Positions 47,502 to 56,011 of a DNA stretch of 56,061 nucleotides are shown here, one piece after another (within the stretch, counting starts at the first letter, position 1; each line of letters begins with the position of its first letter). A program made the translations under genes and the position numbers. The stretch is from Fuchsiella alkaliacetigena (GTDB lineage: Bacteria; Bacillota; Halanaerobiia; Halobacteroidales; Acetohalobiaceae): assembly GCF_023227765.1 (NCBI RefSeq), contig NZ_JALKBZ010000016.1, forward strand, positions 1-56,061, read 5' to 3'. The notes under the pieces were generated by a model that was not told the DNA's origin, searched no databases, and saw nothing but the letters and a program-made list of their open reading frames with translations.

Positions 47502-47788
47502 ATCCTAGGTCTGATGAGCGGAGATATCTTTATAATGCTGCTGGTATGTATGTTAGAGGTGAACCTCCTGGAACTCATAAGGGGAGAAAGTATTATCGAG
47601 AGATTCAGGAGGCTAGCATTTATTTTGTTAATGATTTCAACGGTCGTTGGCAGCTTCAACATTTACCTTATGGTGATGCGGTGGGTATAGATAATCATCC
47701 GGCGGTGCTTATGGATCGTTTGTTTTTGATTCAAAGCTATGTTAATCAGCAGATCAAGAAGAAGCAGGATAGGAAGAAGAGAAAATAG
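47498..47788 (+). CDS. Frameshift extension of the tail assembly chaperone (gpGT-like T part)
   Basis: The frame runs from the slippery site for 96 codons to TAG. It encodes LDPRSDERRYLYNAAGMYVR, then YYREIQEASIYFVNDFNGRW and a Lys-rich end. It has no ribosome site at its possible ATG 47546, so it is expected only as a fusion with the upstream chaperone, as in lambda gpGT. The fused protein would have about 233 residues. The basic tail may contact the tape measure protein. Confidence 0.75.
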   Translation, partial: LDPRSDERRYLYNAAGMYVRGEPPGTHKGRKYYREIQEASIYFVNDFNGRWQLQHLPYGDAVGIDNHPAVLMDRLFLIQSYVNQQIKKKQDRKKRK

Positions 47789-47982
47789 GGGAGTGATGTC
47801 AAGTGAGTATTTAAATTATTTTAAAATAATACTTGATATGGGACTATAATACTGGTACAATATGCATGTAAGTACCTAGGTATCTAGGTATTAAGACAAG
47901 CTTTGATTTTTGGTTATATTATTTTGATTTGTGCATAATAATTAGTAACAAACTAACTATTAAAAGTGTATTATAAAATAAA

Positions 47983-48008
47983 CCCAGCTAGATGGGGGTC
48001 TAGCTGGG
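47983..48008 (-). terminator. Terminator of the antisense mini-gene
   Basis: CCCAGCTAGA and TCTAGCTGGG form a perfect 10-bp stem with a six-base loop. On the minus strand it is followed by TTTATTTTAT. It lies 45 bases after the stop codon of the 25-residue peptide gene. Confidence 0.8.
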
Positions 48009-48052
48009 CCCAGAGTTACCTCCTATGTAAGGTCTATAGAGTCAAAACTACT

Positions 48053-48130
48053 TTAAAGTAGTTTCTTGATTATCTCCAATAGTAGTTGGAGGATGGCTAA
48101 TAACACTTCGATTATTCTTAACCAATTCAT
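48053..48130 (-). CDS. 25-residue hydrophobic peptide, candidate type I toxin-like
   Basis: A minus-strand ATG at 48130 behind AAAGGAGGTGG starts a 25-residue peptide: MNWLRIIEVLLAILQLL followed by LEIIKKLL. It is a single hydrophobic helix with a basic end, as in type I toxins and small holin-like peptides. It has its own promoter (48216), a stable 5' hairpin (48176-48208) and its own terminator (47983). It is thus a complete monocistronic unit running against the late operon. It lies in the 580-base gap between chaperone and tape measure genes, where nothing else is coding. Whether it is toxic, and what antisense RNA might silence it, is unknown. Confidence 0.6.
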   Translation of the reverse strand: MNWLRIIEVLLAILQLLLEIIKKLL

Positions 48131-48175
48131 ATTAACCACCTCCTTTCTTGAATATTTAGGAGGCAGCGCTCTGGT

Positions 48176-48208
48176 AAGCCAGTACCTACCGATAATAGGT
48201 GCTGGCTT
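48176..48208. promoter_or_regulatory. Stable hairpin at the 5' end of the mini-gene transcript
   Basis: AAGCCAG-T-ACCTA, loop CCGATAA, and TAGGT-G-CTGGCTT form a 13-bp stem (one U-G pair on the plus strand, one C-A mismatch on the minus strand). The start of the minus-strand transcript should fall at about 48209, so the RNA would begin with this hairpin, about 45 bases before its ribosome site. Confidence 0.6.
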
Positions 48209-48215
48209 AACCATT

Positions 48216-48244
48216 ATTATAACATGCTTTACCAGTATCGACAA
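48216..48244 (-). promoter_or_regulatory. Promoter of the antisense mini-gene
   Basis: Read on the minus strand: TTGTCG (48244-48239), a 17-bp spacer, and a perfect TATAAT (48221-48216). It directs transcription leftward to the peptide gene and its terminator. Confidence 0.7.
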
Positions 48245-48259
48245 AAATAAATAGATATT

Positions 48260-48287
48260 AAACCACCAAATAGTGGTGGTTTTTTTA
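48260..48287 (+). terminator. Rho-independent terminator between chaperone and tape measure genes
   Basis: AAACCACCA, loop AATAG and TGGTGGTTT form a 9-bp stem followed by TTTTATTT. On the plus strand it could end transcripts from the chaperone genes. Tape measure expression would then need readthrough or antitermination. Confidence 0.7.
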
Positions 48288-48322
48288 TTTCCCGAAATAT
48301 TTAAATAATAATTAATTTTTGA

Positions 48323-48347
48323 AACACTCGCAAGGGTGTTTTTTTCT
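48323..48347 (+). terminator. GCAA-loop hairpin before the tape measure gene
   Basis: AACACTC-GCAA-GGGTGTT forms a 7-bp stem followed by TTTTTCTATTT. It matches the hairpin at 40373 in loop and stem and lies 22 bases before the tape measure start codon. Confidence 0.65.
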
Positions 48348-48368
48348 ATTTAATAGGAGGTGTAATCA

Positions 48369-51300
48369 ATGACTAGGCAAGAAGTTGTAAGTCTTATGAT
48401 CCGGGCCCAGAAAGATCTACAAGGAATAGACGCTACCGTTCAAAGCCTCCAGGGAATGAGAAGAGAATTGGAGAGGGTAGCTAGAGGTGTTAGATCTCAA
48501 AGCAGAAAGATAATCCGCAATATTGAGCGGATGAAAAGAGGTTGGGAGAGGCTTAGAAATACTATGAAGACAATCAGAAATGCTGCCTTGGGCTTCTTTA
48601 CCCTGATTGTTGCCAAAGCATCGATTCCAATAAAGTTTTATGCAGATTTGCAAAAAGAGTTATCTAATGTCAATACGCTATTAAACGTGTCTCAGGAAGA
48701 GTTGAGAGAGTATGAGCAGGCTATAATATCATTATCAAATCAGACTGGAAAGAGTGCTACAGAGCTAACTCAGGGTTTATATGATGTAGTTTCTGCTGGA
48801 GTTGATGCTGCAAATTCTATGGGAGTATTAGAGCAGGCTGCCAAGGCTGCTCAGGCTGGAATGACTGAGGTTGATACCGCTGCTAAAGCTGGAATATCTA
48901 CTATTAATGCCTACGGAATGTCTATTGATGAGCTTAATGATGTTTATGATATTCAATTTAGCACAATCCGTTCAGGGATTATAACTTATGAGGAACTAGG
49001 AAATAACATAGGCAAGTTAATTCCATCAGCTGCTGCTTTGGACGAAGAGTTAAGTAATGTTTATGGTTCTTTAGGTTTTATTACTCAGCAGGGCCAGAAT
49101 GCTGATCAAGCTACTACATCTTTAGCTAGGGCTTTTGATGAATTAGCTGCAAGATCAGAGGAAATAAGAAGTGTAACTGGGATAGAGGTATTTGATGATT
49201 TAGGAGAGTTTAGAGGCTTACCCGAAGTTATGGAAGAATTAGCTGAGCATATGGAAGATATGTCAAGAGAGGAAGTAATAGGCAACTTAGAAGAAATAGG
49301 CTTTGGAGAGCAAGCAAGTAGGGCTATAAGGCCTATGATCCGCAACTATGAGCAGTTTGAAGAGATAATCGATGATGTAGCGGACTCTTCAGGAGCTATG
49401 GAAGAGGCCCACGAGAAGGCGATAGATAATATAGCTCACGATTTCAACAGATTACGCCAAACTGCAATTAATGTATTAAGACAGATCGGCTCTGCTTTCG
49501 AGGGTGAGTCCAGAGATATTATCACTACACTCAGGGAATGGTTAGAGACGACCGGTGAAGTGATAGAAGAAAATAGAGAAGCGATCAAGATTGTAGCCGA
49601 ATTTGCACTTGGATTAGCTAAAACAGCAGCGATTATCGCAGCGGTGGCTACTGCATTTTTGGCATTGACTACTCCTTTAGGCTTGTTGATTACAGGGGTA
49701 GCTGCTTTATATGCTGCTTGGAGGTTGAACCTCTTCGGGGTCAGAGAGATAACTGAAGAAGTTATAGAAGATATTAAAAAAATATGGGATGATTTAAGAA
49801 GCATTGAAGCTGTAAAGTTTTTGATTGAATTTGCAGGTGACACCTGGAAAGCTCTTAAGGATGGAGACTTACAAACTGTTCTAGGTAGGATTGTTACTTT
49901 GAAGGTTAGCTTGGCTTTGATGAAGGGTGCAGCTGCTGCTATTAAGGCTAAAATAATATCTGGTTTAGGATTAGGGTTAGGAACAGCAGCTTTAGGAGCT
50001 GGTAAGGTTGGTTTAGGAACTAGTATGTTAGGTGTTCTTTCAGTAGGTATAGCCTTAAAAGAAGCTTTAGGAGATGAAGGCGATTTTGAAAGCTTTGGTG
50101 CTGATCTGATTGCTGCTTTAGCTGCTGGTATAGGAGTTAGTTTTATAGGTGGTCCAAAAGCTGGAACATTAGCTTTTACAGTATTTATGAACTTCCAAAT
50201 AGGGAGCTGGATAGCTGAAGAGTTAGATGAAAAATTAAGTGAAATAGGGCCAAAGGCTGATAGTTGGTTTACTAGATTTCAACCAAGTGGCGGTTCAAGT
50301 TCAGTACATAATCCGCTTCCTGGATTGAAATCCGGAGGTTATACAGGCAATATACCAGTAGATGAAGTAGCCGGAGTAGTTCACGGTGGGGAGTGGGTAG
50401 CTCCTGCTTGGATGGTAGATGATCCTGAGTTTGGTTCTATAATTGCACAACTTGAACAAGCCAGACGTGGATATAAAGATGGAGGACATGTGGGCCGTAA
50501 CCTTTCTACTCTCCAAGAATCAGGACTAGCAGACGATTCAATGCTATACGGAATGCTTGAAAACTTATCTAAAATAGCCGAGGATACAGAAGAATTTCAA
50601 AAGCTAGTTGAGGTTATAGCTTCGGTTGATCAAATCCAAAATAGCTTTGAAAATGAACTGCAAGATGTTAAAAGTCAGATTGAAGAAGATACCGGAGAAG
50701 TAGAAGAGTTTCTTGAAAATATTGAAAGTAATCAACAAGAGCAAAGCAGACTATTAGAAAAGACCAATAGTGTACTAGCTGAAAATCTAACCGAAATCTT
50801 AGGTCAAGATGGAGACTATGGAGATCTTCAGAATATGCTGGCCCAGGACTTATACGGAGCAGCTACCGAAAATATAACTAATCAATTTGCAGATGCTTTC
50901 GAGGCTCATTTCCAAACTGAATTTGCTGGTATTTTAACTGATATTGAAGAGATAGACTTTAGCGATGATCCTGAGGAAGCATTTGAGCAGGCTCAGCAAG
51001 CATTGGAAGAGTTTGAAGATCAGCTGGAAGAGGCAGGTTATGAACTAGAGGGTTCTACAAGTAGTTTAGAAAGATTTGCTGATACCTTAGAGGCAACACT
51101 TAACGATCTTTCCGGGGTTATAAGCGATCTGAATAATTTAGGTATGGAAAGTGATACCCTAGATAATCTCGATAGCTTGATTAATTCAATGCAAAGTGGT
51201 ATGAGCCTAATGGATAGCCTAAGTGGGACATTAGGAAACCTTGCTTCAGGGTTAGATAATATAGGAGCTTCTTCGTTATCCAGTGGTGCTTCATCGTTAG

Positions 51301-53084
51301 CTAGCTTGGCAGGCGGGCCCGCTGGAATGATAGCAGGCGCTGGGATAGGAATAGGGAGCGAATTGATAAGTAGCTCTAGACAAAGACAACAAGAACAAAT
51401 CGAAGCCTTTGAAGAAGGTTTAGCTGAATCTAAAGAACAAACAGAGCTTTTAGAAGAAATCAAGGGGAATACTTTAGAAACAGCTAGAAACATAGTGTCG
51501 TTAGTTGCTGGCCATCCTACCCAACACTATATTGGCCAAGGTGAAGAGCACTTGCAAAATTATTTAGGAATGATGCAGACAGATATACTACCTGATTTTT
51601 CAGAGCTAGAAGTATTAGGAGCTAGAAATCGTAGAACACCTGGCAGAAGTGATGAAGATATGAGTGAAACTTTAGATTTATTTACTGCACTGAGATATAT
51701 GGGCCATGATGTATCTGGGTTTTTAGAACGTGCCGGAGGCTCTTGGGGGCCTGATTACGATGATCTAAAAGAGATGAATGACTTAATTCAAGGTTTAGAT
51801 GAAAGTGATTTTGATGAAGATGTTATAGAAGATATATTTGGAGAAAGTAGGATAAGAGATGATGTAGATACAAACCTTGAAGAAATACAAGATCAAATTC
51901 AATATTACTTAGATACTATAGGAGAGCTTAAAAAGCAAATTGATAACTTCTCTGAATCTGTTCGGTATGAAGATTTTGGAATGACCGAATGGCAATCAGC
52001 CCAGGATCAAGTTGAAAATTATAGAGAACAAATAGAGCAGATGTACGAAGAATCAGGTAAGGATTTAGATGATCATATGCCTGAAATAGATGAAGCTGTA
52101 GAAGAGTATGCAGATAAATTTGTAGATGGCGGCGAAAGAATTATTACAGTAATGCAAGATGTCAGAGGTAGTTTTATCAATACTTTTGCTGATGGTGGGT
52201 CTTTAATTGAATCATTTGCCGGAGGATTAAGCAGTGCTTTTGGCACAATGTTCGAAGATATATCCCGCCTAATGTATGATACTCTATTAAATGACTTAGA
52301 CCAAGGATTTAATGAACTTTTTGGGAGCGTTGCAGATGAATTAGTAGAATATGATCTGAGTGAAGATGGCAATTTAATGGATTTCTCTGAAGATCTGATA
52401 GAATCTAGTGATTTAGATGGTCTATTTGATGAAATGGCTGAGTTAGAAGATAAGCAAGAAAATATGACTACCATTGTAGATGTTATAAGACAGCAGGCAC
52501 GAGATGCTGGAATAAGTGAAGAAATGATTGACCAGATGCTGCCTATGACTGAAGCTGAAGAGCGGGCCCGAGAAATAGCCAATACTGTTAGCAATGAATT
52601 GGGCTCAGCTATGAGAGACGCTTTAGATACTGGCGACTATTTAGACTTTACTCAATCAATGGGAGAGAGCATCTATCAAAATGCTAAAGATGGGTTGATA
52701 GACGCTTTTGTAGAGAGTGAAACTTATCAAAAGCTATTCGAAGATTGGTTTGATTTTGGTAATGTGGATAGCTTACTAGATGGCGTAGAAGACCCCAGGC
52801 AAGCTTTTAAAGTTATAGAATCAGAGTTAGATGTTGTAATGGAAGATCTAAAAGAAGCAGGACTTGACTTTGGTTACGATAGAGTACCTGGTGAATCTGG
52901 CCGTGAGGAATATGCCGGTGGGGATTATTATGCTGGAGCTGATACTTCAGGTGAAAAAGCTAAAATAGTTAATCAGCACTTTTATTTTAATCCCAGCATA
53001 GGACATCTTTACGGCCCAAGCCAGACAGAATTATTTGAAAAATGGGAAGACTGGCAGGAAGAACAAGAGAAAACTCAAATTTAA
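48369..53084 (+). CDS. Tape measure protein (TP901-type)
   Basis: The 1571-residue product sets tail length; at about 1.5 angstrom per residue it implies a tail of roughly 230 nm. It starts with a coiled coil, then the TP901 core (about 80-390: YADLQKELSNVNTLLNVSQE, ATELTQGLYDVVSAGVDAAN). Hydrophobic segments follow at about 405-450 (AAIIAAVATAFLALTTPLGL) and 515-600. The motif GGYTGNIPVDEVAGVVHGGE is found at about 660-680, with a Gly/Ala-rich stretch near 990-1005. The rest is acidic coiled coil. Start ATG follows AGGAGGTG. It is intact. Confidence 0.93.
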   Translation: MTRQEVVSLMIRAQKDLQGIDATVQSLQGMRRELERVARGVRSQSRKIIRNIERMKRGWERLRNTMKTIRNAALGFFTLIVAKASIPIKFYADLQKELSNVNTLLNVSQEELREYEQAIISLSNQTGKSATELTQGLYDVVSAGVDAANSMGVLEQAAKAAQAGMTEVDTAAKAGISTINAYGMSIDELNDVYDIQFSTIRSGIITYEELGNNIGKLIPSAAALDEELSNVYGSLGFITQQGQNADQATTSLARAFDELAARSEEIRSVTGIEVFDDLGEFRGLPEVMEELAEHMEDMSREEVIGNLEEIGFGEQASRAIRPMIRNYEQFEEIIDDVADSSGAMEEAHEKAIDNIAHDFNRLRQTAINVLRQIGSAFEGESRDIITTLREWLETTGEVIEENREAIKIVAEFALGLAKTAAIIAAVATAFLALTTPLGLLITGVAALYAAWRLNLFGVREITEEVIEDIKKIWDDLRSIEAVKFLIEFAGDTWKALKDGDLQTVLGRIVTLKVSLALMKGAAAAIKAKIISGLGLGLGTAALGAGKVGLGTSMLGVLSVGIALKEALGDEGDFESFGADLIAALAAGIGVSFIGGPKAGTLAFTVFMNFQIGSWIAEELDEKLSEIGPKADSWFTRFQPSGGSSSVHNPLPGLKSGGYTGNIPVDEVAGVVHGGEWVAPAWMVDDPEFGSIIAQLEQARRGYKDGGHVGRNLSTLQESGLADDSMLYGMLENLSKIAEDTEEFQKLVEVIASVDQIQNSFENELQDVKSQIEEDTGEVEEFLENIESNQQEQSRLLEKTNSVLAENLTEILGQDGDYGDLQNMLAQDLYGAATENITNQFADAFEAHFQTEFAGILTDIEEIDFSDDPEEAFEQAQQALEEFEDQLEEAGYELEGSTSSLERFADTLEATLNDLSGVISDLNNLGMESDTLDNLDSLINSMQSGMSLMDSLSGTLGNLASGLDNIGASSLSSGASSLASLAGGPAGMIAGAGIGIGSELISSSRQRQQEQIEAFEEGLAESKEQTELLEEIKGNTLETARNIVSLVAGHPTQHYIGQGEEHLQNYLGMMQTDILPDFSELEVLGARNRRTPGRSDEDMSETLDLFTALRYMGHDVSGFLERAGGSWGPDYDDLKEMNDLIQGLDESDFDEDVIEDIFGESRIRDDVDTNLEEIQDQIQYYLDTIGELKKQIDNFSESVRYEDFGMTEWQSAQDQVENYREQIEQMYEESGKDLDDHMPEIDEAVEEYADKFVDGGERIITVMQDVRGSFINTFADGGSLIESFAGGLSSAFGTMFEDISRLMYDTLLNDLDQGFNELFGSVADELVEYDLSEDGNLMDFSEDLIESSDLDGLFDEMAELEDKQENMTTIVDVIRQQARDAGISEEMIDQMLPMTEAEERAREIANTVSNELGSAMRDALDTGDYLDFTQSMGESIYQNAKDGLIDAFVESETYQKLFEDWFDFGNVDSLLDGVEDPRQAFKVIESELDVVMEDLKEAGLDFGYDRVPGESGREEYAGGDYYAGADTSGEKAKIVNQHFYFNPSIGHLYGPSQTELFEKWEDWQEEQEKTQI

Positions 53085-53139
53085 AAATAACTACGGGGAG
53101 CAGGAGGCTGCTCCTCATATTTATTGGGAGGCGATGATT

Positions 53140-53535
53140 ATGCCAAAAGAGATTACGGAATTTGGATATCAAACTATTAGAGATTTTATCGAAGGTAAAG
53201 AGATAAATCATTGGGAGTATTTGGCTTTATTTGACCATACAGGAGAAGAGTTTTTAAGAATATCTATTGATGAAGATGAAAGGTTAGAGTGGATACATGA
53301 AGAAGGAGCTGATGTTTTAGTTTTAGAAGGTGAATTTAGTGGCAGTAATGAGGATATAGATCTGCCGAGAGCATTTGAAGAAGGGTGTTTGTTTAATCAA
53401 GCAGAGGGAGGAGATCCAGTAACACCTAAGCAGAATATCAAAGACCCTGAATCTCCCTATGCTCCAGTTTTAGAAAACTCAGCAGATACCATTACTATAA
53501 CTATAGAGATAGAAGCTCCTAAAGGGGAGGAATAA
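53140..53535 (+). CDS. Acidic tail protein of unknown function
   Basis: The 131-residue product starts at ATG 53140 behind GGGAGGCGATG. An in-frame codon inside the tape measure gene is less likely. It shows ITEFGYQTIRDFIEGKEINH with WEYLALFDHTGEEF, a pattern seen in short tail-tip proteins of this group, and ends in a beta-rich acidic part. It probably belongs to the distal tail. Confidence 0.6.
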   Translation: MPKEITEFGYQTIRDFIEGKEINHWEYLALFDHTGEEFLRISIDEDERLEWIHEEGADVLVLEGEFSGSNEDIDLPRAFEEGCLFNQAEGGDPVTPKQNIKDPESPYAPVLENSADTITITIEIEAPKGEE

Positions 53536-53538
53536 CAG

Positions 53539-54294
53539 ATGAACTTAACCTTATGTGGATACCCTGTTAAGGATGAAAAACACGAAAATGTAGGCGATAA
53601 AATATTCTTTTTAGAACACGACACTATCTTAGAAAGTACGATTGAGATAGAAACAGATGGCGGAGAGGAGTTGACTTACGAAGAAGATTTTGAACTGGTT
53701 AGTGAAATCGAAAAATATTCTAATGAAGTTGATGATAAGGTATTTAGGTATCTGAGAATAATCAATGAAGATTATCAAGAAGTTAAATTGGTCTTCAATT
53801 ATAAAACTCTCACTCCAATCAGGCTAAATTTAAACTTCTTTGGTTATCAAATCAAAAATGAAGAACATAGGGATGTAGGTGATGAAGTATTCCCTTTAGC
53901 ACATGATACTATTTTAGAAAGTACGATCAAGATAGAAACTGAATCTGGCACTGAATTAACCTATGAAGAAGATTTTGAATTAAAAAGTAAAGATCCTATG
54001 TATTCCGAACAAATAGAAGACGATGAAGTTTTCAAGTATGTTAAGGTAACTAATAAAGATTACCAAAGTACTAAATTAATTGTCGACTATAGAACAATAG
54101 GGGATTATTTTGATTATGCTGATTTAAAAAGAGTAAAAGAAGACTCTCAATTAATGTCAAATATTATAGCTAATAATGCTGCTGACAGTGCTGAAAGTAG
54201 TGCTAAAAGTTACGCTGATGATTTATTAAATGGTTATGAGATACAAGTAAATGGTGATGACGGTGATGGTATAATTAATTTTAAAACAAAGTAG
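53539..54294 (+). CDS. Tail protein with two tandem domain copies
   Basis: The 251-residue product contains the same domain twice, at about residues 3-93 and 98-188. Both copies have GY(P/Q)(V/I)K followed by VGD, the block HDTILESTI(E/K)IET, ELTYEEDFEL, and a Y-x-x-(V/T)KL(V/I) strand. The C-terminal tail has a short Ala/Ser-rich helix (NNAADSAESSAKSYADDLL), as in tail fibre attachment regions. Start ATG follows GGGGAGG. It is probably a distal tail or fibre-linking protein. No family is recognised. Confidence 0.6.
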   Translation: MNLTLCGYPVKDEKHENVGDKIFFLEHDTILESTIEIETDGGEELTYEEDFELVSEIEKYSNEVDDKVFRYLRIINEDYQEVKLVFNYKTLTPIRLNLNFFGYQIKNEEHRDVGDEVFPLAHDTILESTIKIETESGTELTYEEDFELKSKDPMYSEQIEDDEVFKYVKVTNKDYQSTKLIVDYRTIGDYFDYADLKRVKEDSQLMSNIIANNAADSAESSAKSYADDLLNGYEIQVNGDDGDGIINFKTK

Positions 54295-54302
54295 GTGATA
54301 AA

Positions 54303-55685
54303 ATGACAATAACCATAGATGGAATGGAGTTAGAATCAGTCAAAGTAGATGACGAGGAAGTTAAAGAGATAACTATTGATGGTTTAACTGTCTGGCTTAT
54401 ACTATACAACCATGGAAAAGAATTTGTTAATTGGGTTGAAGGTTATATAGCTGGTTCTCCTGAAATGTCAAAAGAAGGAGAATATTTATATATCAAGGCA
54501 GGCAATGATGATGATATAGAAGAAGGAACTTGGATTACTGAAGATAAATTTGAATTAGAAGCAGGTGATAAAATAGAATTAACTGGTTATATGGATGCTG
54601 AAAGCGGTGATGAACATGTTGGTGCTGGTTATACTTATGAAAAAGAAGAAAGCTTATTAACTCATGATATTATACCAAACAATGATGAGTTTTATATAGG
54701 TATCCGAGCAAGGGATAATTCTCCAAAAATTAAACGGTTAGCAGAAATTGAAATTAATAAAATAAATATAATTAAACAATATAGCAAATCGTTAATATGG
54801 GCTACAGACGAACAAGGAAGACGTGTTCAATCCGCACACTTTGAAGATAATATTTTAGTTGCATGTGGTAATGATGAAAAAGCAAGAATCTATGATATAT
54901 CTGACCCTAGTAATCCAGACCATAAAGCTACTATTGATGTTGGCGATATGCTTAATTCTGTACGAATCAGAAACAATATATTAGTTATAGGGGGTCGTAA
55001 TAATAAAGCAGAAATTTATGATATATCTGACCCCAGTAATCCAGACTATAAAGCTACTACTGATGGTCATAGTGATAATATTAGAACTATGAGTCTTAGA
55101 AATAATATTTTAGTTACGGCGGGTGCTGATGAGACAGCAAGAATCTATGATATATCTGACCCTAGTAGTCCAGACCATAAAGCTACTATTGATTACCATA
55201 CTTCATATATCGATGATGTTTATCTTAGAAATGATATACTAATTACAGGTAGTTGGGATGATAAATCAGCTATTTATGATATATCTGACCCTAGTAGTCC
55301 AGACCATAAAGCTACTATTGATTTTGATACTGGTGTTTATACTGTTTATCATAGGGACAATATATTAGTTATAGGCGATGCAGATGGGATAGTAAAAATT
55401 TATGATATATCTGACCCCAGTAATCCAGACCATAAAGCTACTATTGATTTTGATACTGGTGTTTATGCTGTTTATCATAGGGACAATATATTAGTTATAG
55501 GCGATGCAGATGGGATAGTAAAAATTTATGATATATCTGACCCCAGTAATCCAGACCATAAAGCTACTTTTGATTACCACCATGATAGAATTAAATCTTT
55601 ATACCATATTGATGATATATTGATTACAGGTAGTTGGGATGATAGATTAGCCATTTATGACTTATCAATTTTATTAGGAGGATGA
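54303..55685 (+). CDS. Tail protein with seven-repeat LVIVD-type beta-propeller
   Basis: The 460-residue product has an N-terminal beta region (about 1-155) that may attach to the tail. A propeller follows, built from seven repeats of about 42 residues. Each contains IYDISDPS(N/S)PDHKAT and a strand ending ILV(I/T)GG-like; the last ends IYDLSILLGG. LVIVD-repeat propellers occur in secreted and surface proteins that bind carbohydrates or proteins. In this position it is a candidate receptor-binding protein. Repeats five and six are almost identical at DNA level, which shows recent duplication. The ATG follows GTAGGTGATAA. Confidence 0.75.
   Translation: MTITIDGMELESVKVDDEEVKEITIDGLTVWLILYNHGKEFVNWVEGYIAGSPEMSKEGEYLYIKAGNDDDIEEGTWITEDKFELEAGDKIELTGYMDAESGDEHVGAGYTYEKEESLLTHDIIPNNDEFYIGIRARDNSPKIKRLAEIEINKINIIKQYSKSLIWATDEQGRRVQSAHFEDNILVACGNDEKARIYDISDPSNPDHKATIDVGDMLNSVRIRNNILVIGGRNNKAEIYDISDPSNPDYKATTDGHSDNIRTMSLRNNILVTAGADETARIYDISDPSSPDHKATIDYHTSYIDDVYLRNDILITGSWDDKSAIYDISDPSSPDHKATIDFDTGVYTVYHRDNILVIGDADGIVKIYDISDPSNPDHKATIDFDTGVYAVYHRDNILVIGDADGIVKIYDISDPSNPDHKATFDYHHDRIKSLYHIDDILITGSWDDRLAIYDLSILLGG
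55320..55571 (+). repeat. Tandem 126-bp duplication in the propeller gene
   Basis: The unit starting GATTTTGATACTGGTGTTTA at 55320 recurs at 55446, exactly 126 bases (42 codons) later. I see only two or three base differences over the full unit, one being TATACTGTT versus TATGCTGTT. It encodes one whole propeller blade. Confidence 0.85.
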
Positions 55686-55690
55686 TAAAA

Positions 55691-56011
55691 GTGGAAATGA
55701 TTATTTCTGATGCAAAGCTTGGAGAAAATTTAGGTGCTGAAATTGAATATAGGCTAATAAATAGATCTAAAAAACAAATGAGGGATAAAGAAAATAAAGT
55801 TATTCTTTATAACTTAGAAGATGAATTATGTATAATTAGTCCAGACACAGATTTGAATTATTTCAATACTGGCAAGATGAATAAAGTAATTAAAATACCA
55901 TATGGAGGAACTAAAGCATCTATGCGATCTATAGATTACAATGGTTTCCTTATGCAGTTTTTAATTAATCCAAGAATTGATTATTTACTGTTAGGACATT
56001 TGTCCTGTTAA
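55691..56011 (+). CDS. Small protein after the propeller gene
   Basis: The 106-residue product starts at GTG 55691 behind AGGAGG, overlapping no functional part of the previous gene (stop codon at 55685). It is a mixed alpha/beta protein (EYRLINRSKKQMRDKENKVI, then YNGFLMQFLINPRIDYLLLG). No family is recognised. A chaperone or accessory of the propeller protein is possible by position. It is the last complete gene of the window. Confidence 0.5.
   Translation: MEMIISDAKLGENLGAEIEYRLINRSKKQMRDKENKVILYNLEDELCIISPDTDLNYFNTGKMNKVIKIPYGGTKASMRSIDYNGFLMQFLINPRIDYLLLGHLSC

Noticed and set aside
48066-48254. Plus-strand frame opposite the 25-residue peptide
   Set aside because: It has no ribosome site and is explained by the antisense mini-gene and its hairpin on the other strand.
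49106-52594. Several long minus-strand frames inside the tape measure gene
   Set aside because: They are Ser/Leu/Ile-rich shadows of the Glu/Asp-rich plus-strand gene, without ribosome sites.
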